Shown here in pieces: positions 1 to 9,618 of a stretch of DNA of 64,000 nt. The stretch comes from UBA1369 sp964571725 (GTDB lineage Bacteria; Patescibacteriota; Gracilibacteria; UBA1369): positions 124,001 to 188,000 of the forward strand of contig CAZNDB010000002.1 of the NCBI GenBank assembly GCA_964571725.1. Reading direction: 5' to 3'. Position numbers and translations under genes: made by a program. Each line of letters starts with the position of its first letter. Positions within the stretch are counted from its first letter, which is position 1. The notes beneath the pieces are model-generated. The model ran no database searches. It was given only the letters and a program-made list of their open reading frames with translations, and was not told where the DNA came from.

Positions 1-1
1 T

Positions 2-238
2 TTCGGGCGCGGCATCAGCGTGGACACCGACGGAGAATTGATGAGCTGCGTATACGCGGGGGAATCTGTTGATATTATTCAGCAAAACGTACTGGACATG
101 CCGGCAGATCAATTGCAAACGTTTTATCTGGAAATGAGAAAGAAATATCAGGAGTTTATCGATAAACTTGGTTATACGCCGCCCTGTCCGGTCAGACATC
201 CGGAATTCAGCAGTTTTTTGGAAACATTAAGAAAATAG
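2..238 (+). CDS. C-terminal end of an unidentified protein (5' end outside window)
   Basis: The reading frame is open from base 2 to a TAG stop at 236-238, so this is the last 78 or so residues of a gene that begins before the window. A GTG at 20 could be a start, but the frame is open before it, so truncation by the window edge is the simpler reading. The visible part is mostly helical, with a stretch resembling a short terminal helix bundle and a Pro-Cys-Pro segment near the end. I recognise no domain. The next gene is convergent, with its stop at 310. Confidence 0.6.
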   Translation, partial: FGRGISVDTDGELMSCVYAGESVDIIQQNVLDMPADQLQTFYLEMRKKYQEFIDKLGYTPPCPVRHPEFSSFLETLRK

Positions 239-309
239 AGTTTGAGAATCGCCCCCTCCGTTCCGCCTTGTTAAAATACTGGTCCCTTCCGGCTCCACCC
301 TGAATTATT

Positions 310-3300
310 TTACAGATATAATACCTGTTTTTTGAACTGGTCGAGTAGTTTAAAAGTTCTGGCTCTTTCGTCATAATCAAGCTCGCTGGCCCGGAAGCCC
401 CGCTCTCCCTGCGCGCTGGCAGAATAAATCTCGTCAACAAAACGCAGCCGATAAGCCATACTGAGCAGTTCGTCCACAACAGCAGCCTGTTCATTCCCCA
501 ACACTTTATGCTTTCTTAAAAATTCCACTTTCGCCCCGATGGAAGAAGGAATGTTGTCTATTTCAGCGGAGGAAATCTTTCCGTTGGAGCAACTTCTGAA
601 AATCAATTGGTATAATTTAAAAGCAATTACACGCTGCAGGGACTGTTTAATCTTTCCCAAAAAGTTACCCTGAGAAAAGCTGTTATAGAGATTTTCAAAC
701 TGCTGATTATAGGATTCAAAATTATTTTTTTTCAATTCCAGGTCTTTGGTTACATAACTTTCCAGAAATTCGGAACTGGGATTTTCTTCAAGTAAAAAAT
801 GCCTGGTCTTGTTGATGGTTTCAACCGCTTGTTGATTATCGAAGAGAGGAGCCAGATCCAGTATTTCCGTAGGTTCTTCTTCCTGGCGGTCCAGTTCCAG
901 ATTAATCTTGAAGGATTTAATCGAACTTAATTTGGTATAGGGAGTTTTGGCTGCTTTGGCCAGACCGGCGTCTCCCTTGATACCTTTTTCTTTCAACTTG
1001 GCGTCAATCAGGGGAGCTAGTTCACCGCTGATAAAAACGGCAAGGGATTGTTCGTCTTTTGTTTCCCGCAGTGTATCGTCCAGCAGTAAAAGGTAATCAA
1101 AATCGGAACCAAGAACTGCCTCACCGCGCCCCAGACTGCCTGTAACTGCCGGGACGAGCAGCCTTTCATAATCTTTCAGCTGGTCTGTCTGGACGGCATC
1201 ATCCTTGTATTTGAGATAAAGAGACTGCCATGCATCAGACCACAATTTTCGCATCAGCAGCTTTTTCTGTTCAGTAATCAGTTCAGAAATTTCCTTAACT
1301 CTTTCGGGCTTATGGCTGCGACGGGCAAACAACAGGTCGGTCACAGCCTTTTGATATTTCTCCTCCTGTTCGCCAACATAGGGCAACTGGACCTGAAATA
1401 GATTATCCAGTTCGGGGTGCGGCCGCCGCTGTATTTCAGACAGATTTTTAACGGCTTCGCTTAAAGGTCTGGGGCTTTCCGGTGCATTTGAAAAGAGCGT
1501 CCTTCTGGCCTTACGTACAACTTTTTTCCGCAGGTCGTTTTTGATCATGCTAAAGATTACCTCAAAACTGGCCGTTTTGTACCATTCGGCATTATTAATG
1601 TTTAAATCATTATCTTTCAGATATGACACCAATACGGCAAAATCAACCTCTTTTCCCTGATTCGCAGCTTCATAAGCTTTATCCATGACGATACGGTGTT
1701 TTTCTCCAATCTGCGGATTTTTAAAATAATTATAAACGTCATGCGCTATCTGCATCGGGTATCCGGCTTTGATAACAGGGTGGTAAAATACTTTCATTTG
1801 GTCGAATTCTTCCGGATTAAAAACAACCTCACCAGTTGTTCCCACAACGGGAATATAAAATCCCTTTGCCGCAATAAGAGCTTTTATGAGACGTAACTGT
1901 GCGTCGTCAAGAATAGATTTCAGGACAATAGCAGTGATTTCGCTGCTGGGGATCCCACATCTAACAAGAAAATGGTCGCTTCCGATAACTCCGGAAAAGT
2001 ATGGTGCCCGAGACAGATTTTTGGGGGAATCCAAATATTTTCCAAAAACAATATGCACGTCCCCATAACCGATGTTATTGAGACTTCTCAAACGAGTTGT
2101 AATACTGCCCGAGGCTGTCTTCGGAACCATTGAAAGATCAAGGCCCAATAATCCGGAGCTATCTGTTTTGGTTTTTGGCCCCAGCAATTCTCCGCAAAAG
2201 GCTCCGCTGGCTAAAATTGCTTCCAAAACCTGTAATGGAGCGCCATGCGTCAGCGCGTCTGGAGGCAGAAAATCCGTTTGCTGTCGATTATTCAAATCCC
2301 GTGATCTCCTTTCCTCTATTGCCTGCCGTAATTTCTCCAACATATCCATTTTTTCCTGTCCATCCTGCATACGATCCAAACTCATTTCCATCGCACGAAC
2401 TTCTTTATCAGCTCCGGATCTGAGCAGAATTTCATGATTGTCTTCCTCAACCAAATTTTGTATCTGTTCAACAGTAAGAGACTTTGTTGCGGGGTCGTTA
2501 CACTGTTTTAAATTATACATTTGTAAAAAGAGCGTGCGCACACTTGATTCCGGCTTGGCCGGACTATGAATGATTTCTTTTATTTCAGCCAACTTCGCTC
2601 TGATCATTTTGAAAGCAGGGCTTTTTTCAAACGGAACATTGGCCTGATTTTCACCCTGCTGTAACACAGTTCCCATAAACTGGCCCAAGCTGGCCAGAAT
2701 GGTTTCCCGAAGTCTGCCTAATGCGCTTTCATCCAGAAACAACTGGCGCAACGTTGGATCAATGAACATGCAGCAATTTACGATCAGATTTTTAATTTTT
2801 TCAGTTTCTCCCGAATCTTTTTTCTCCACCAGCAGGGCCGGCAGTTTGGCCCAAATTTTTTCAAGGGCAGCCCGTTTGAATTCCGACTGGAAAATCTGCG
2901 ACATGTCTCCTTTTTTGCTGGAAAAATTAATCAGCAGATTTTCGGTTTGTTCCGCGGTCACCAATATCTCGTTCTGTTCGGCCCTGTCCAGCAGCGAATT
3001 AAGGCCGGTGGCTGATAATGATTCAATCATGGCGCTGACCTCTTCCTGCCCAAGAGAAAAGCCATCCGGCTTTTCATTCCAATGTTCAATCAGAGCATCC
3101 GGAAACTTGCGAAGGATTTGCCAGAATTTATCAGTTTTTTTCAAACCGGGAGGGATTTCGCTCCATTGATTATCTAAAACGATACTCAGTCTGTAGTTTT
3201 TTGCCAAACTGGTCAAAGCTTGTTTTTCTTGATCAGCAGTCAGAGAAATTTGTCCCCGTCCCGCCAAGTCCAAAAGACGCATCTGGCCAATGGCGGATAG

Positions 3301-6300
3301 CGAAGTGATCATTGAATCAAGATCCGTTTTCTGCAGGGAAAAGCCTGCGGGTTTTTCATCCCAATGACTGATTAACATGTCCGGGGCGCGATGCAGTACT
3401 TGCCAGAATTGTACAGTTTTTTTGAATCCAGCGGGAAGTTCTTTCCAGTCTAGTTTTAATATACAGGCCAATCTCTCTTTCCCTGCCAAATTCGTCAGTT
3501 CCTCCCATTCCTGATCCGACCCTTCAAAAAGCTGAAAAAGAAAATTGAATTTTCGCATCTTCCAGTTGTCTTCTTCTGTCAAAGTAAACGACGGGTCGGT
3601 TAAGATAATACTAGCCATCTCAAAATCCAGTTTGATCTTGAAGGAGGAATATTTTTCGTCAAAAAGGCTGCGCAGGAACTTTGTCCATTCTTCGGGGCTG
3701 AGAAATTGTTTAACCTGATCTTTATATTGTAAAATTTCCGGACCGAAAGCCGAGATGCCCTTGTTCTTAAAAACGGCATATCTAAGCCCGGGACTCATAT
3801 GCTCAATTTGCCGGGCGGCCAGGCCGTAATCAATCTGGTTGGTTTTGTCCAAAATCGACAATACTTTTTTGATAGCGTTTTGTATTTCTCCGCTGGAGGC
3901 CACTGCCAAAGCTTGCAAGTTTTCCTCAAAAAGGCTCATGCTGCATTTAGCCTTTAATTCCCTTAGTAGCGAAAGATCCTTCTGTACGTCCATAATCAGC
4001 AGATCATAGGCGGAAATTTGCAATTTCTGACCCAGAATTTCTTTCAACTGACCGGCAAACTCAATTATCTCCCGGTGTGCGGGATGCCGGAAAAAATCAA
4101 CGCTGTCGATTAAATCAAGTTTAATTTCTGATTGCAGTTTTTTCCATTTTTGCAGAACATCCTGGTCGATCTGTTCACAGAAGAAATGAATTCTCTCCGG
4201 AATTTCTCTGAGCAGGGAAGAAAACAAATATCCATTATCATCAACAGAGGCGATCAGATCAAAATTGCGGTGGGTGGCGATATAAAGGGCATTTTCCCAA
4301 CTGGTCTGGGGATATTTAAATTCCCCGCGGTCTTTTAACACCCCCATCTTCCAGAGGTTTTCCAGCTCTTGTTTGGGCATTTTTAGAGCATCCTCACACT
4401 GCTCCACGGTAAGATGTTTGGCGGTGAATCCAACGGGACTGCCGATAATTTTCTGAAGTTGCTGAAAATAGTTTTCATTTCTATGCCTTTGCCATTGGTA
4501 GCTTTCAGAACGGTTTTCCGAAGATCCGTTGTCCAGTCCGGCACAAATCTCTTCCGGCTTTTCCCCCTTTTCACAACGTTCAATTATTTGCCGTCCAAAT
4601 TGAAAGGGAATCCTTTGTCCCAAATACCGATGCAGTACGGAAAGGACTTCATCCGAAGGCAGCTGGTAGTTTTTATCCTCGATCCATTTGATAAAGTTTT
4701 TCCAGTCCCAACTAGTTTCGAGATCGAAGTGCTGCAGCCAGGGCAAGATTTTTCTTTTCTGACTTTCATCCAGCGCCGTTACTTGGATTCTTTCAACTTT
4801 TGGCGGGAGCCGAATGGTCTTATCCTCAATACTAAAAAATTCCTGCAGTAATTTCCAGCGGCCTTCAAACAATTTTAGAAGTCCCGGCTCCTGCAGATAT
4901 TCCCTGTTTTCATCCCAAACTTTGGCTACCTCGGTCAATCCATGGAGATCAATACGAGTGGGAGAGTTTTCTTGTCTGAATATATCTTCTACGCCCTGTT
5001 TTTGACATTCACGAATCAGTTGGAGCGCTTTTTCCATAAGCGCGTTGTCAAAAATTTTTTCCAGCAGATGATACTGCCAGACAAGCGGATTGGTGAGCAT
5101 ATTGTCAGAAAGAGCCAGGACGTCCTCTCCTAATTTCATAGGACCGGACGCCTCCATGAATAATTCCAGAATTTTTTGATTGGACTTGAGCCGTTGCCAG
5201 ACGGATTCGGGCAGATTCTCCAAATTTTTAATTTTTTCTTTGGTCAGACTGGGGCCGAAAATTTGTTTAGTTAACGTTATTCTTTCCCCGATTTGCAACT
5301 TTTCTTCCCGCTGCTTTTTTTCAATTATCAATAAATCTTCTTCCGGGAGAACCTTTTCCCTAAAATTCCAGAAATCATTGGTCGCCACGGCCTGCCTGAT
5401 TCTGAGCTTGAGTGTTTCCTCACTTTCGTCGAAGTTCAGGTTGGTAAGATAATGGAATGGATCAGGAAAGTTGAAATTGGCCAGAAAATCCGCTGTCCGG
5501 ACAAACTTATCGGCGTCTACGGGCAACAATTTATCCAGATAAAAATATTGCGCGCTGATTGATTTTTCGCTCTGCCTTTCGTAGACACTTTTTTTCAACC
5601 CTTTCTCAAGAAAAGAAATTAGTTTGTCAATGATGACCAGTAATGTTTCAGGCTGATAATTTTTTGGATCAATATAGGTAAAAAGGGCCGCCTCATTTTT
5701 ATGATTTGACATCTTTTCGATTGCCTGCGGACTAAAACCTGGCACCGGAAAATTTTCTAAAAATTCCGCCATCCCTTGAGATTTTCCGCTACGAATATAC
5801 TGTTCCAGAATTGAAAAAGTCTGCTCGTTTAAGTATCCCCAGTAACTTCTAAAATAATTGTTTAAAGAAAGTAGATCTCTTTTCTGTTCAGTAGAAAAAG
5901 TTTTAGCCTTATCCAGAATCGACTTTAAATGTTTTAGTTTTTGGGGCAAGTCGGTCAGCAAACCTTCCAAAACTGGCAAGTCGTAGCCACCGGCTTGACC
6001 TTTTTTGTATGAGCCGTTTAAAACCAGCCGGATAATTTCAGTTGCTTTTTCGTCCAGTCCGGCGATTTTAAACATCTGTTCAGGATCGTTCCAAAAATAT
6101 TCCTCAATCTGACCGACGGCTTCATAAAACTCTGAAACCGACTGCCCATTGCGACTCTGTAAAGAAACCTTTCGATCGTTATGATACCTTTTCCCTACAT
6201 ATTGCTCGTGATGTTCAACACAGACTTTGAGCAGTTGATTAGCCGTCCCGGACTCCGGCAAGTCAACTTTTTTAAGCAGGCTGCCCCAGTCCTGGTTCCA

Positions 6301-7557
6301 GTTGATAATTTTGGCCAAACCAAGGTCGCAGTATCTGACGGTACCTGTTTTGATTTGTTCTATTTCCTGCGCAGTGGACCCGCCGATCAGTTTCAGAAAG
6401 GACGGAAAATTAATTTCAGTGATTGAATTGGAAAGATGCTGATTTTCCAAAAAATCGAGAAAGTCTTTTAGGGGAACATATTTTTCGGGTGAAAAAGACC
6501 CGGCGTTATCAAACATCTGCTCCAGATTCAGCCGGCCTTCCAGCCGGGCCGTTTGAACAAATTGTAAAAAATTATCGGCTTGTTCCAAAGAAATATTTTC
6601 AGCCGGTTCACGCACCGGATATTTACTTGGTTTCAAGACAGACAATATCTGGTCAAGCCGTTCCGCGGGAAGGACGCCAAGACATCTCTGAAATCTAATT
6701 AGCTGGTCGTATTTCCCATGAATTCCCTGGAAATACCAGATGGTGTGATCGGGCCTCTTTCTACTGCTGGTACCGCTTCCCCCTCCCGTCTCCTGGGGAA
6801 GATGTCTGATAACTTCCGGGGAAAGGCTCTCCGTGAATTTAGAAACAGAAAGTAATATTTCCTTATCCCGCTGATAATTTCCGCTCATATGTTCCAGCTC
6901 TTCAAAATCTTCAAGGTTTTCCCGGGTCCACTGTTTTTCCAGCTCCGCTTTTCCGTATGCCTGCAAAACCAGTTCAATTTTTTTAAATTGAATTTCGCTG
7001 AGCAGGGCCACTTGGGAGAGTGTGGACTGTTCAAAACTGCCGATCGTCAGAAAGAGATAAAAGCGGTCCCAGTTGGAAACTTCCCGACCCGTCTCGGTTT
7101 GCGATATAAACGATCCCTCCAGAAGCGGCTTACCAATTTTCTTCCAGGCCGTTTTAAGTTTGGCCGGACCTATTTCATCATGGAGTTTCAGGACCATCTT
7201 TATGTCCTGTTCGCTGTGCAAACTCAATCTGCCGGGTAAAGCCAGGATAGTCGTGATGAGGGTGTGGGCCTCGGAGTCCTGGAATACTTTATCCCAATCG
7301 ATATCTTTTGTCTGCAGAGTGTCGGTGGCGGCCATCGATAAAAACAGCTGATCCCTTTCCTCGGGCGAAAGGAGCTCAAATATTTTGAGATGTTTTCTGG
7401 TGAAATCTATTTTGTTGGCAGTGTCGGAAAGAATCTTATTCAATTGCTCATTTTCCGCCTGGACTTCAGGCGTTTCGGTTTTCTGCGTCTCGGTTTCCTG
7501 ATCCTCCCCGGCCAAAAGTTTTTCTTCCAGCTCTTTTTGTAAATTCCGGCCGTCCAT
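310..7557 (-). CDS. Giant (2415 aa) helical-repeat protein with C-terminal nucleotidyltransferase-like motif
   Basis: One uninterrupted frame, no signal peptide and no membrane segment, so a cytoplasmic protein is expected. Residues 1 to about 1750 are charged, helical and Trp/Leu-rich. A unit of about 95 residues occurs twice in tandem near residues 1376 and 1471 (motifs GFKKTVQFWQ and GLKKTDKFWQ, each followed by EKPxGFSL). Around residues 1765-1900 is a compact region starting THGAPLQVLEAILASGAF that could be an ADP-ribosyltransferase-like fold. Near 2135-2156 the motif GSLGRGE...SDFDY matches the GS-x-RGE-x-SDxD signature of GlnD/DUF294-type nucleotidyltransferases. The function is unknown. 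A promoter at 7584-7612 and the ATG at 7557 support the start. Giant proteins are reported from CPR genomes, but I cannot tie this one to a named family. Confidence 0.8.
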   Translation of the reverse strand: MDGRNLQKELEEKLLAGEDQETETQKTETPEVQAENEQLNKILSDTANKIDFTRKHLKIFELLSPEERDQLFLSMAATDTLQTKDIDWDKVFQDSEAHTLITTILALPGRLSLHSEQDIKMVLKLHDEIGPAKLKTAWKKIGKPLLEGSFISQTETGREVSNWDRFYLFLTIGSFEQSTLSQVALLSEIQFKKIELVLQAYGKAELEKQWTRENLEDFEELEHMSGNYQRDKEILLSVSKFTESLSPEVIRHLPQETGGGSGTSSRKRPDHTIWYFQGIHGKYDQLIRFQRCLGVLPAERLDQILSVLKPSKYPVREPAENISLEQADNFLQFVQTARLEGRLNLEQMFDNAGSFSPEKYVPLKDFLDFLENQHLSNSITEINFPSFLKLIGGSTAQEIEQIKTGTVRYCDLGLAKIINWNQDWGSLLKKVDLPESGTANQLLKVCVEHHEQYVGKRYHNDRKVSLQSRNGQSVSEFYEAVGQIEEYFWNDPEQMFKIAGLDEKATEIIRLVLNGSYKKGQAGGYDLPVLEGLLTDLPQKLKHLKSILDKAKTFSTEQKRDLLSLNNYFRSYWGYLNEQTFSILEQYIRSGKSQGMAEFLENFPVPGFSPQAIEKMSNHKNEAALFTYIDPKNYQPETLLVIIDKLISFLEKGLKKSVYERQSEKSISAQYFYLDKLLPVDADKFVRTADFLANFNFPDPFHYLTNLNFDESEETLKLRIRQAVATNDFWNFREKVLPEEDLLIIEKKQREEKLQIGERITLTKQIFGPSLTKEKIKNLENLPESVWQRLKSNQKILELFMEASGPMKLGEDVLALSDNMLTNPLVWQYHLLEKIFDNALMEKALQLIRECQKQGVEDIFRQENSPTRIDLHGLTEVAKVWDENREYLQEPGLLKLFEGRWKLLQEFFSIEDKTIRLPPKVERIQVTALDESQKRKILPWLQHFDLETSWDWKNFIKWIEDKNYQLPSDEVLSVLHRYLGQRIPFQFGRQIIERCEKGEKPEEICAGLDNGSSENRSESYQWQRHRNENYFQQLQKIIGSPVGFTAKHLTVEQCEDALKMPKQELENLWKMGVLKDRGEFKYPQTSWENALYIATHRNFDLIASVDDNGYLFSSLLREIPERIHFFCEQIDQDVLQKWKKLQSEIKLDLIDSVDFFRHPAHREIIEFAGQLKEILGQKLQISAYDLLIMDVQKDLSLLRELKAKCSMSLFEENLQALAVASSGEIQNAIKKVLSILDKTNQIDYGLAARQIEHMSPGLRYAVFKNKGISAFGPEILQYKDQVKQFLSPEEWTKFLRSLFDEKYSSFKIKLDFEMASIILTDPSFTLTEEDNWKMRKFNFLFQLFEGSDQEWEELTNLAGKERLACILKLDWKELPAGFKKTVQFWQVLHRAPDMLISHWDEKPAGFSLQKTDLDSMITSLSAIGQMRLLDLAGRGQISLTADQEKQALTSLAKNYRLSIVLDNQWSEIPPGLKKTDKFWQILRKFPDALIEHWNEKPDGFSLGQEEVSAMIESLSATGLNSLLDRAEQNEILVTAEQTENLLINFSSKKGDMSQIFQSEFKRAALEKIWAKLPALLVEKKDSGETEKIKNLIVNCCMFIDPTLRQLFLDESALGRLRETILASLGQFMGTVLQQGENQANVPFEKSPAFKMIRAKLAEIKEIIHSPAKPESSVRTLFLQMYNLKQCNDPATKSLTVEQIQNLVEEDNHEILLRSGADKEVRAMEMSLDRMQDGQEKMDMLEKLRQAIEERRSRDLNNRQQTDFLPPDALTHGAPLQVLEAILASGAFCGELLGPKTKTDSSGLLGLDLSMVPKTASGSITTRLRSLNNIGYGDVHIVFGKYLDSPKNLSRAPYFSGVIGSDHFLVRCGIPSSEITAIVLKSILDDAQLRLIKALIAAKGFYIPVVGTTGEVVFNPEEFDQMKVFYHPVIKAGYPMQIAHDVYNYFKNPQIGEKHRIVMDKAYEAANQGKEVDFAVLVSYLKDNDLNINNAEWYKTASFEVIFSMIKNDLRKKVVRKARRTLFSNAPESPRPLSEAVKNLSEIQRRPHPELDNLFQVQLPYVGEQEEKYQKAVTDLLFARRSHKPERVKEISELITEQKKLLMRKLWSDAWQSLYLKYKDDAVQTDQLKDYERLLVPAVTGSLGRGEAVLGSDFDYLLLLDDTLRETKDEQSLAVFISGELAPLIDAKLKEKGIKGDAGLAKAAKTPYTKLSSIKSFKINLELDRQEEEPTEILDLAPLFDNQQAVETINKTRHFLLEENPSSEFLESYVTKDLELKKNNFESYNQQFENLYNSFSQGNFLGKIKQSLQRVIAFKLYQLIFRSCSNGKISSAEIDNIPSSIGAKVEFLRKHKVLGNEQAAVVDELLSMAYRLRFVDEIYSASAQGERGFRASELDYDERARTFKLLDQFKKQVLYL

Positions 7558-7583
7558 TAACCTGGCTAAATAATAATCCTATT

Positions 7584-7612
7584 ATTCTAACATTTTTACA
7601 GGTTAATAACAA
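7584..7612 (-). promoter_or_regulatory. Sigma-70-type promoter of the giant gene
   Basis: Read on the minus strand, TTGTTA (7612-7607) and TAGAAT (7589-7584) are separated by 17 bases. The expected start point lies about 20 bases before the ATG at 7557. Confidence 0.55.
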
Positions 7613-7707
7613 TCATTTAAGGGCTTCTTTTAAAGCAATTCCTTCGGACCGGATGGTGATATAAATGAGCTGATGGAGGGGCCGTCGGAACAGGGTCAGA
7701 CAGGCAA

Positions 7708-8268
7708 TCATTCGCTAAAATTTTCCACCCCGTAAACCTGGACTTCCAGTCGGCCTTTCTCCCACTCATCGGGAGGAAGGCCGGCCTTCTGGCAAAGGCT
7801 GGAAAGGAAAGCTTCTTTGGAGGGGAAATCTGCCCAGACCTGGGGCAGGTAAGTAGCTTCGTAGCTGCCTTGTTTAAGGATCACTCCGTCACGGGAGGGA
7901 TTCAACTTGGCAAGCAAATCGTTGCGGTCTTTGTAGGCTAGTTCGCGGGGCAGTTCCAGTACGGAGATTTCAATTTCGACCATCTTCAGTCCCGCCAGTT
8001 TCAAAGGTTCAAAGCGGGGGTCGTTGACGGCGGCGTTAACAGCGTTTTCGATGACGTCCAGGTATAGTTCCTGCGTAGGCTGAAGATGTCCGATGCAGCC
8101 GCGTAATTCGCCGTTCAGAGTCAGCGTAACAAAAACCCCGCGCTGCTCTTTTAAAGCCGGATCGACTTGAGCCGCGTCAATCCGCAGCAGCTTTTCCTGG
8201 TCCAGATAATAGGCGATCGACCGTCTGGCCAAATCCACTAAAAATTCTTTCTGTTGTTTGTTGTACAT
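7708..8268 (-). CDS. amrA: AMMECR1-domain protein (AmmeMemoRadiSam system protein A)
   Basis: A 186-residue protein spanning one AMMECR1 domain. The hallmark LRGCIGHLQP lies near residues 55-64, followed by the helix and AVNDPRFEPL segment typical of the family. Length matches the bacterial and archaeal stand-alone form. It starts two bases after the stop of the MEMO1-family gene, so the two are surely co-transcribed. In many genomes these two genes sit with a radical-SAM gene (AmmeMemoRadiSam trio), but no such third gene is in this window. The biochemical role of bacterial AMMECR1 proteins is not settled. A redox or modification role is only inferred from the conserved trio. Confidence 0.9.
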   Translation of the reverse strand: MYNKQQKEFLVDLARRSIAYYLDQEKLLRIDAAQVDPALKEQRGVFVTLTLNGELRGCIGHLQPTQELYLDVIENAVNAAVNDPRFEPLKLAGLKMVEIEISVLELPRELAYKDRNDLLAKLNPSRDGVILKQGSYEATYLPQVWADFPSKEAFLSSLCQKAGLPPDEWEKGRLEVQVYGVENFSE

Positions 8269-8270
8269 CT

Positions 8271-9065
8271 TTATTTGGTTGATTGGGTCAGGACGCAGGC
8301 GGCGTAGCCGACCACCGCTTTTTTATCGCCGGCGGTGTCGCCGGAATTGCGGTAATCCAAAAGTTGAATCTGGTATGAAAATTTGTCAGCCAGCTGCATG
8401 GCGACCGTGAGACCTTTATCGCCGCAGGCCTCCATGCGGTAAGCCTGAGGGAGATTTTGGTCGAGCATTATTTTCAGAGTTTGCCGGTCCAGTATTTCGG
8501 CTTCTTTATAAGGATGGTAATGGGAGAGATCGGAGGAAAAAATGAACAGTGAGTTTTTCTGCGGGAAATAGGGGAGCAGGGCCTCGGTGATTTGCCGGGG
8601 CGAAACGTCTCCCAATAATATTGGGATAATCCGGAAATTTTTTAAAGTTTTTTGCAAAAAGGGCAGCTGCACTTCCAGGCTGTGTTCAGGCAGATGAGCT
8701 TCCGGATTGATCTCCAGATCGGGGTTATGGGCCAAAAGTTCGCGGCAGATTTCCTGATTGACTGGCACTTTTCCCAAAGGCGTTTCAAAGGTTTCAAACA
8801 GACCTACTGCAGCCGTGGTGGGGAAATAATGGGCCGGTCCCAACAGAAAAACATTATAAGTTAGATCCGGAATCTGTTGAAGCTGGCGATAGGCAAATGC
8901 GGCAACGGGAGCCGAATAAACATAACCGGCATGCGGAACAATCAGCCCTTTGATATTTTTCAGGGGATTTTTCCGGGCGGAGTACAGAACCTGATCAATA
9001 TATTGGCCCAGCTGATCCGGATTGGCTGGATAAAACGATCCTGCAACGGCGGATTTTCTTTGCAT
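8271..9065 (-). CDS. amrB: MEMO1-family protein (AmmeMemoRadiSam system protein B)
   Basis: A 264-residue MEMO-like protein related to extradiol-dioxygenase class III folds. The N terminus RKSAVAGSFYPANPDQL is the family signature. GLIVPHAGYVYSAPVAA follows, then GPAH and FIFSSDLSHYHPY, which carry the conserved His residues of the metal-site region. It is the first gene of a two-gene unit with the AMMECR1 gene downstream (2-base gap). A good -10 (TATAAT on the minus strand, 9092-9087) lies just upstream, with a poor -35. The family assignment is firm; the substrate is unknown. Confidence 0.9.
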   Translation of the reverse strand: MQRKSAVAGSFYPANPDQLGQYIDQVLYSARKNPLKNIKGLIVPHAGYVYSAPVAAFAYRQLQQIPDLTYNVFLLGPAHYFPTTAAVGLFETFETPLGKVPVNQEICRELLAHNPDLEINPEAHLPEHSLEVQLPFLQKTLKNFRIIPILLGDVSPRQITEALLPYFPQKNSLFIFSSDLSHYHPYKEAEILDRQTLKIMLDQNLPQAYRMEACGDKGLTVAMQLADKFSYQIQLLDYRNSGDTAGDKKAVVGYAACVLTQSTK

Positions 9066-9144
9066 ATTTTTATTTTAAACAATCCTATTATAAGGGAAAT
9101 TTGTTGATTAAAACATCGTTTGTAGATCTGGCTAAAAAGAATAT

Positions 9145-9172
9145 TTGCCATTTTGTCAAAGATACATACAAT
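9145..9172 (+). promoter_or_regulatory. Promoter of the 89-residue lipoprotein gene
   Basis: TTGCCA at 9145-9150 and TACAAT at 9167-9172 with a 16-base spacer. The predicted start point is around 9180, giving a short leader to the ATG at 9205. Confidence 0.55.
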
Positions 9173-9204
9173 TATGGTGTTTAAATCCTAAACAAAAATT
9201 TTCT

Positions 9205-9474
9205 ATGAAAAAAACGCAAGCCACGCTGCTATTCGCAGTACTCTGCACCGGTATGATACTCGCCGGATGCCAGAAACCAGCCGCTCCAGTTTCTGATACA
9301 ACCAAAGCTGATATCAAGATTCAGGGCGAAAACAAAGCTGAGACAACCGGTTCAATCCAGATCGTACCAGCCATTGAAACACAGGCTTCCATGAACATCG
9401 TTGAGCAACCAGGACAACCTGTTCCAGCCCCTGTGACCACTCCAGCCCCAGTTACTCCAACCCCTGGAACTTAG
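9205..9474 (+). CDS. Small Pro/Thr-rich lipoprotein
   Basis: The start is placed at ATG 9205 because it gives a clean lipoprotein signal: MKKT, a hydrophobic core and the lipobox ILAGC with Cys near residue 22. The promoter at 9145-9172 also rules out a more upstream start. The mature chain of about 67 residues is low in structure and ends in Pro-Thr-Ala repeats (PAPVTTPAPVT), as in surface spacers. It is monocistronic, with its own promoter and a strong terminator at 9505. No enzymatic domain is visible. The role is unknown; a membrane-anchored surface peptide is likely. Confidence 0.8.
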   Translation: MKKTQATLLFAVLCTGMILAGCQKPAAPVSDTTKADIKIQGENKAETTGSIQIVPAIETQASMNIVEQPGQPVPAPVTTPAPVTPTPGT

Positions 9475-9504
9475 TATCTCTGTAAAGACATAAGTAATCT
9501 GAAT

Positions 9505-9533
9505 AAAACCCCTTAAAAAAGGGGTTTTATTTT
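9505..9533 (+). terminator. Rho-independent terminator after the small lipoprotein
   Basis: An 8-base-pair stem AAAACCCC (9505-9512) / GGGGTTTT (9521-9528) with an 8-base loop, followed by ATTTT. It lies about 30 bases after the stop at 9474. Confidence 0.85.
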
Positions 9534-9618
9534 GGAAAAAACGCAATCAACGCCAGAACGGTTTGCCTTTTTTAGCATTTTAGTGTTTAATATCATTTGA
9601 ATATATTTTTTGTTTGAT

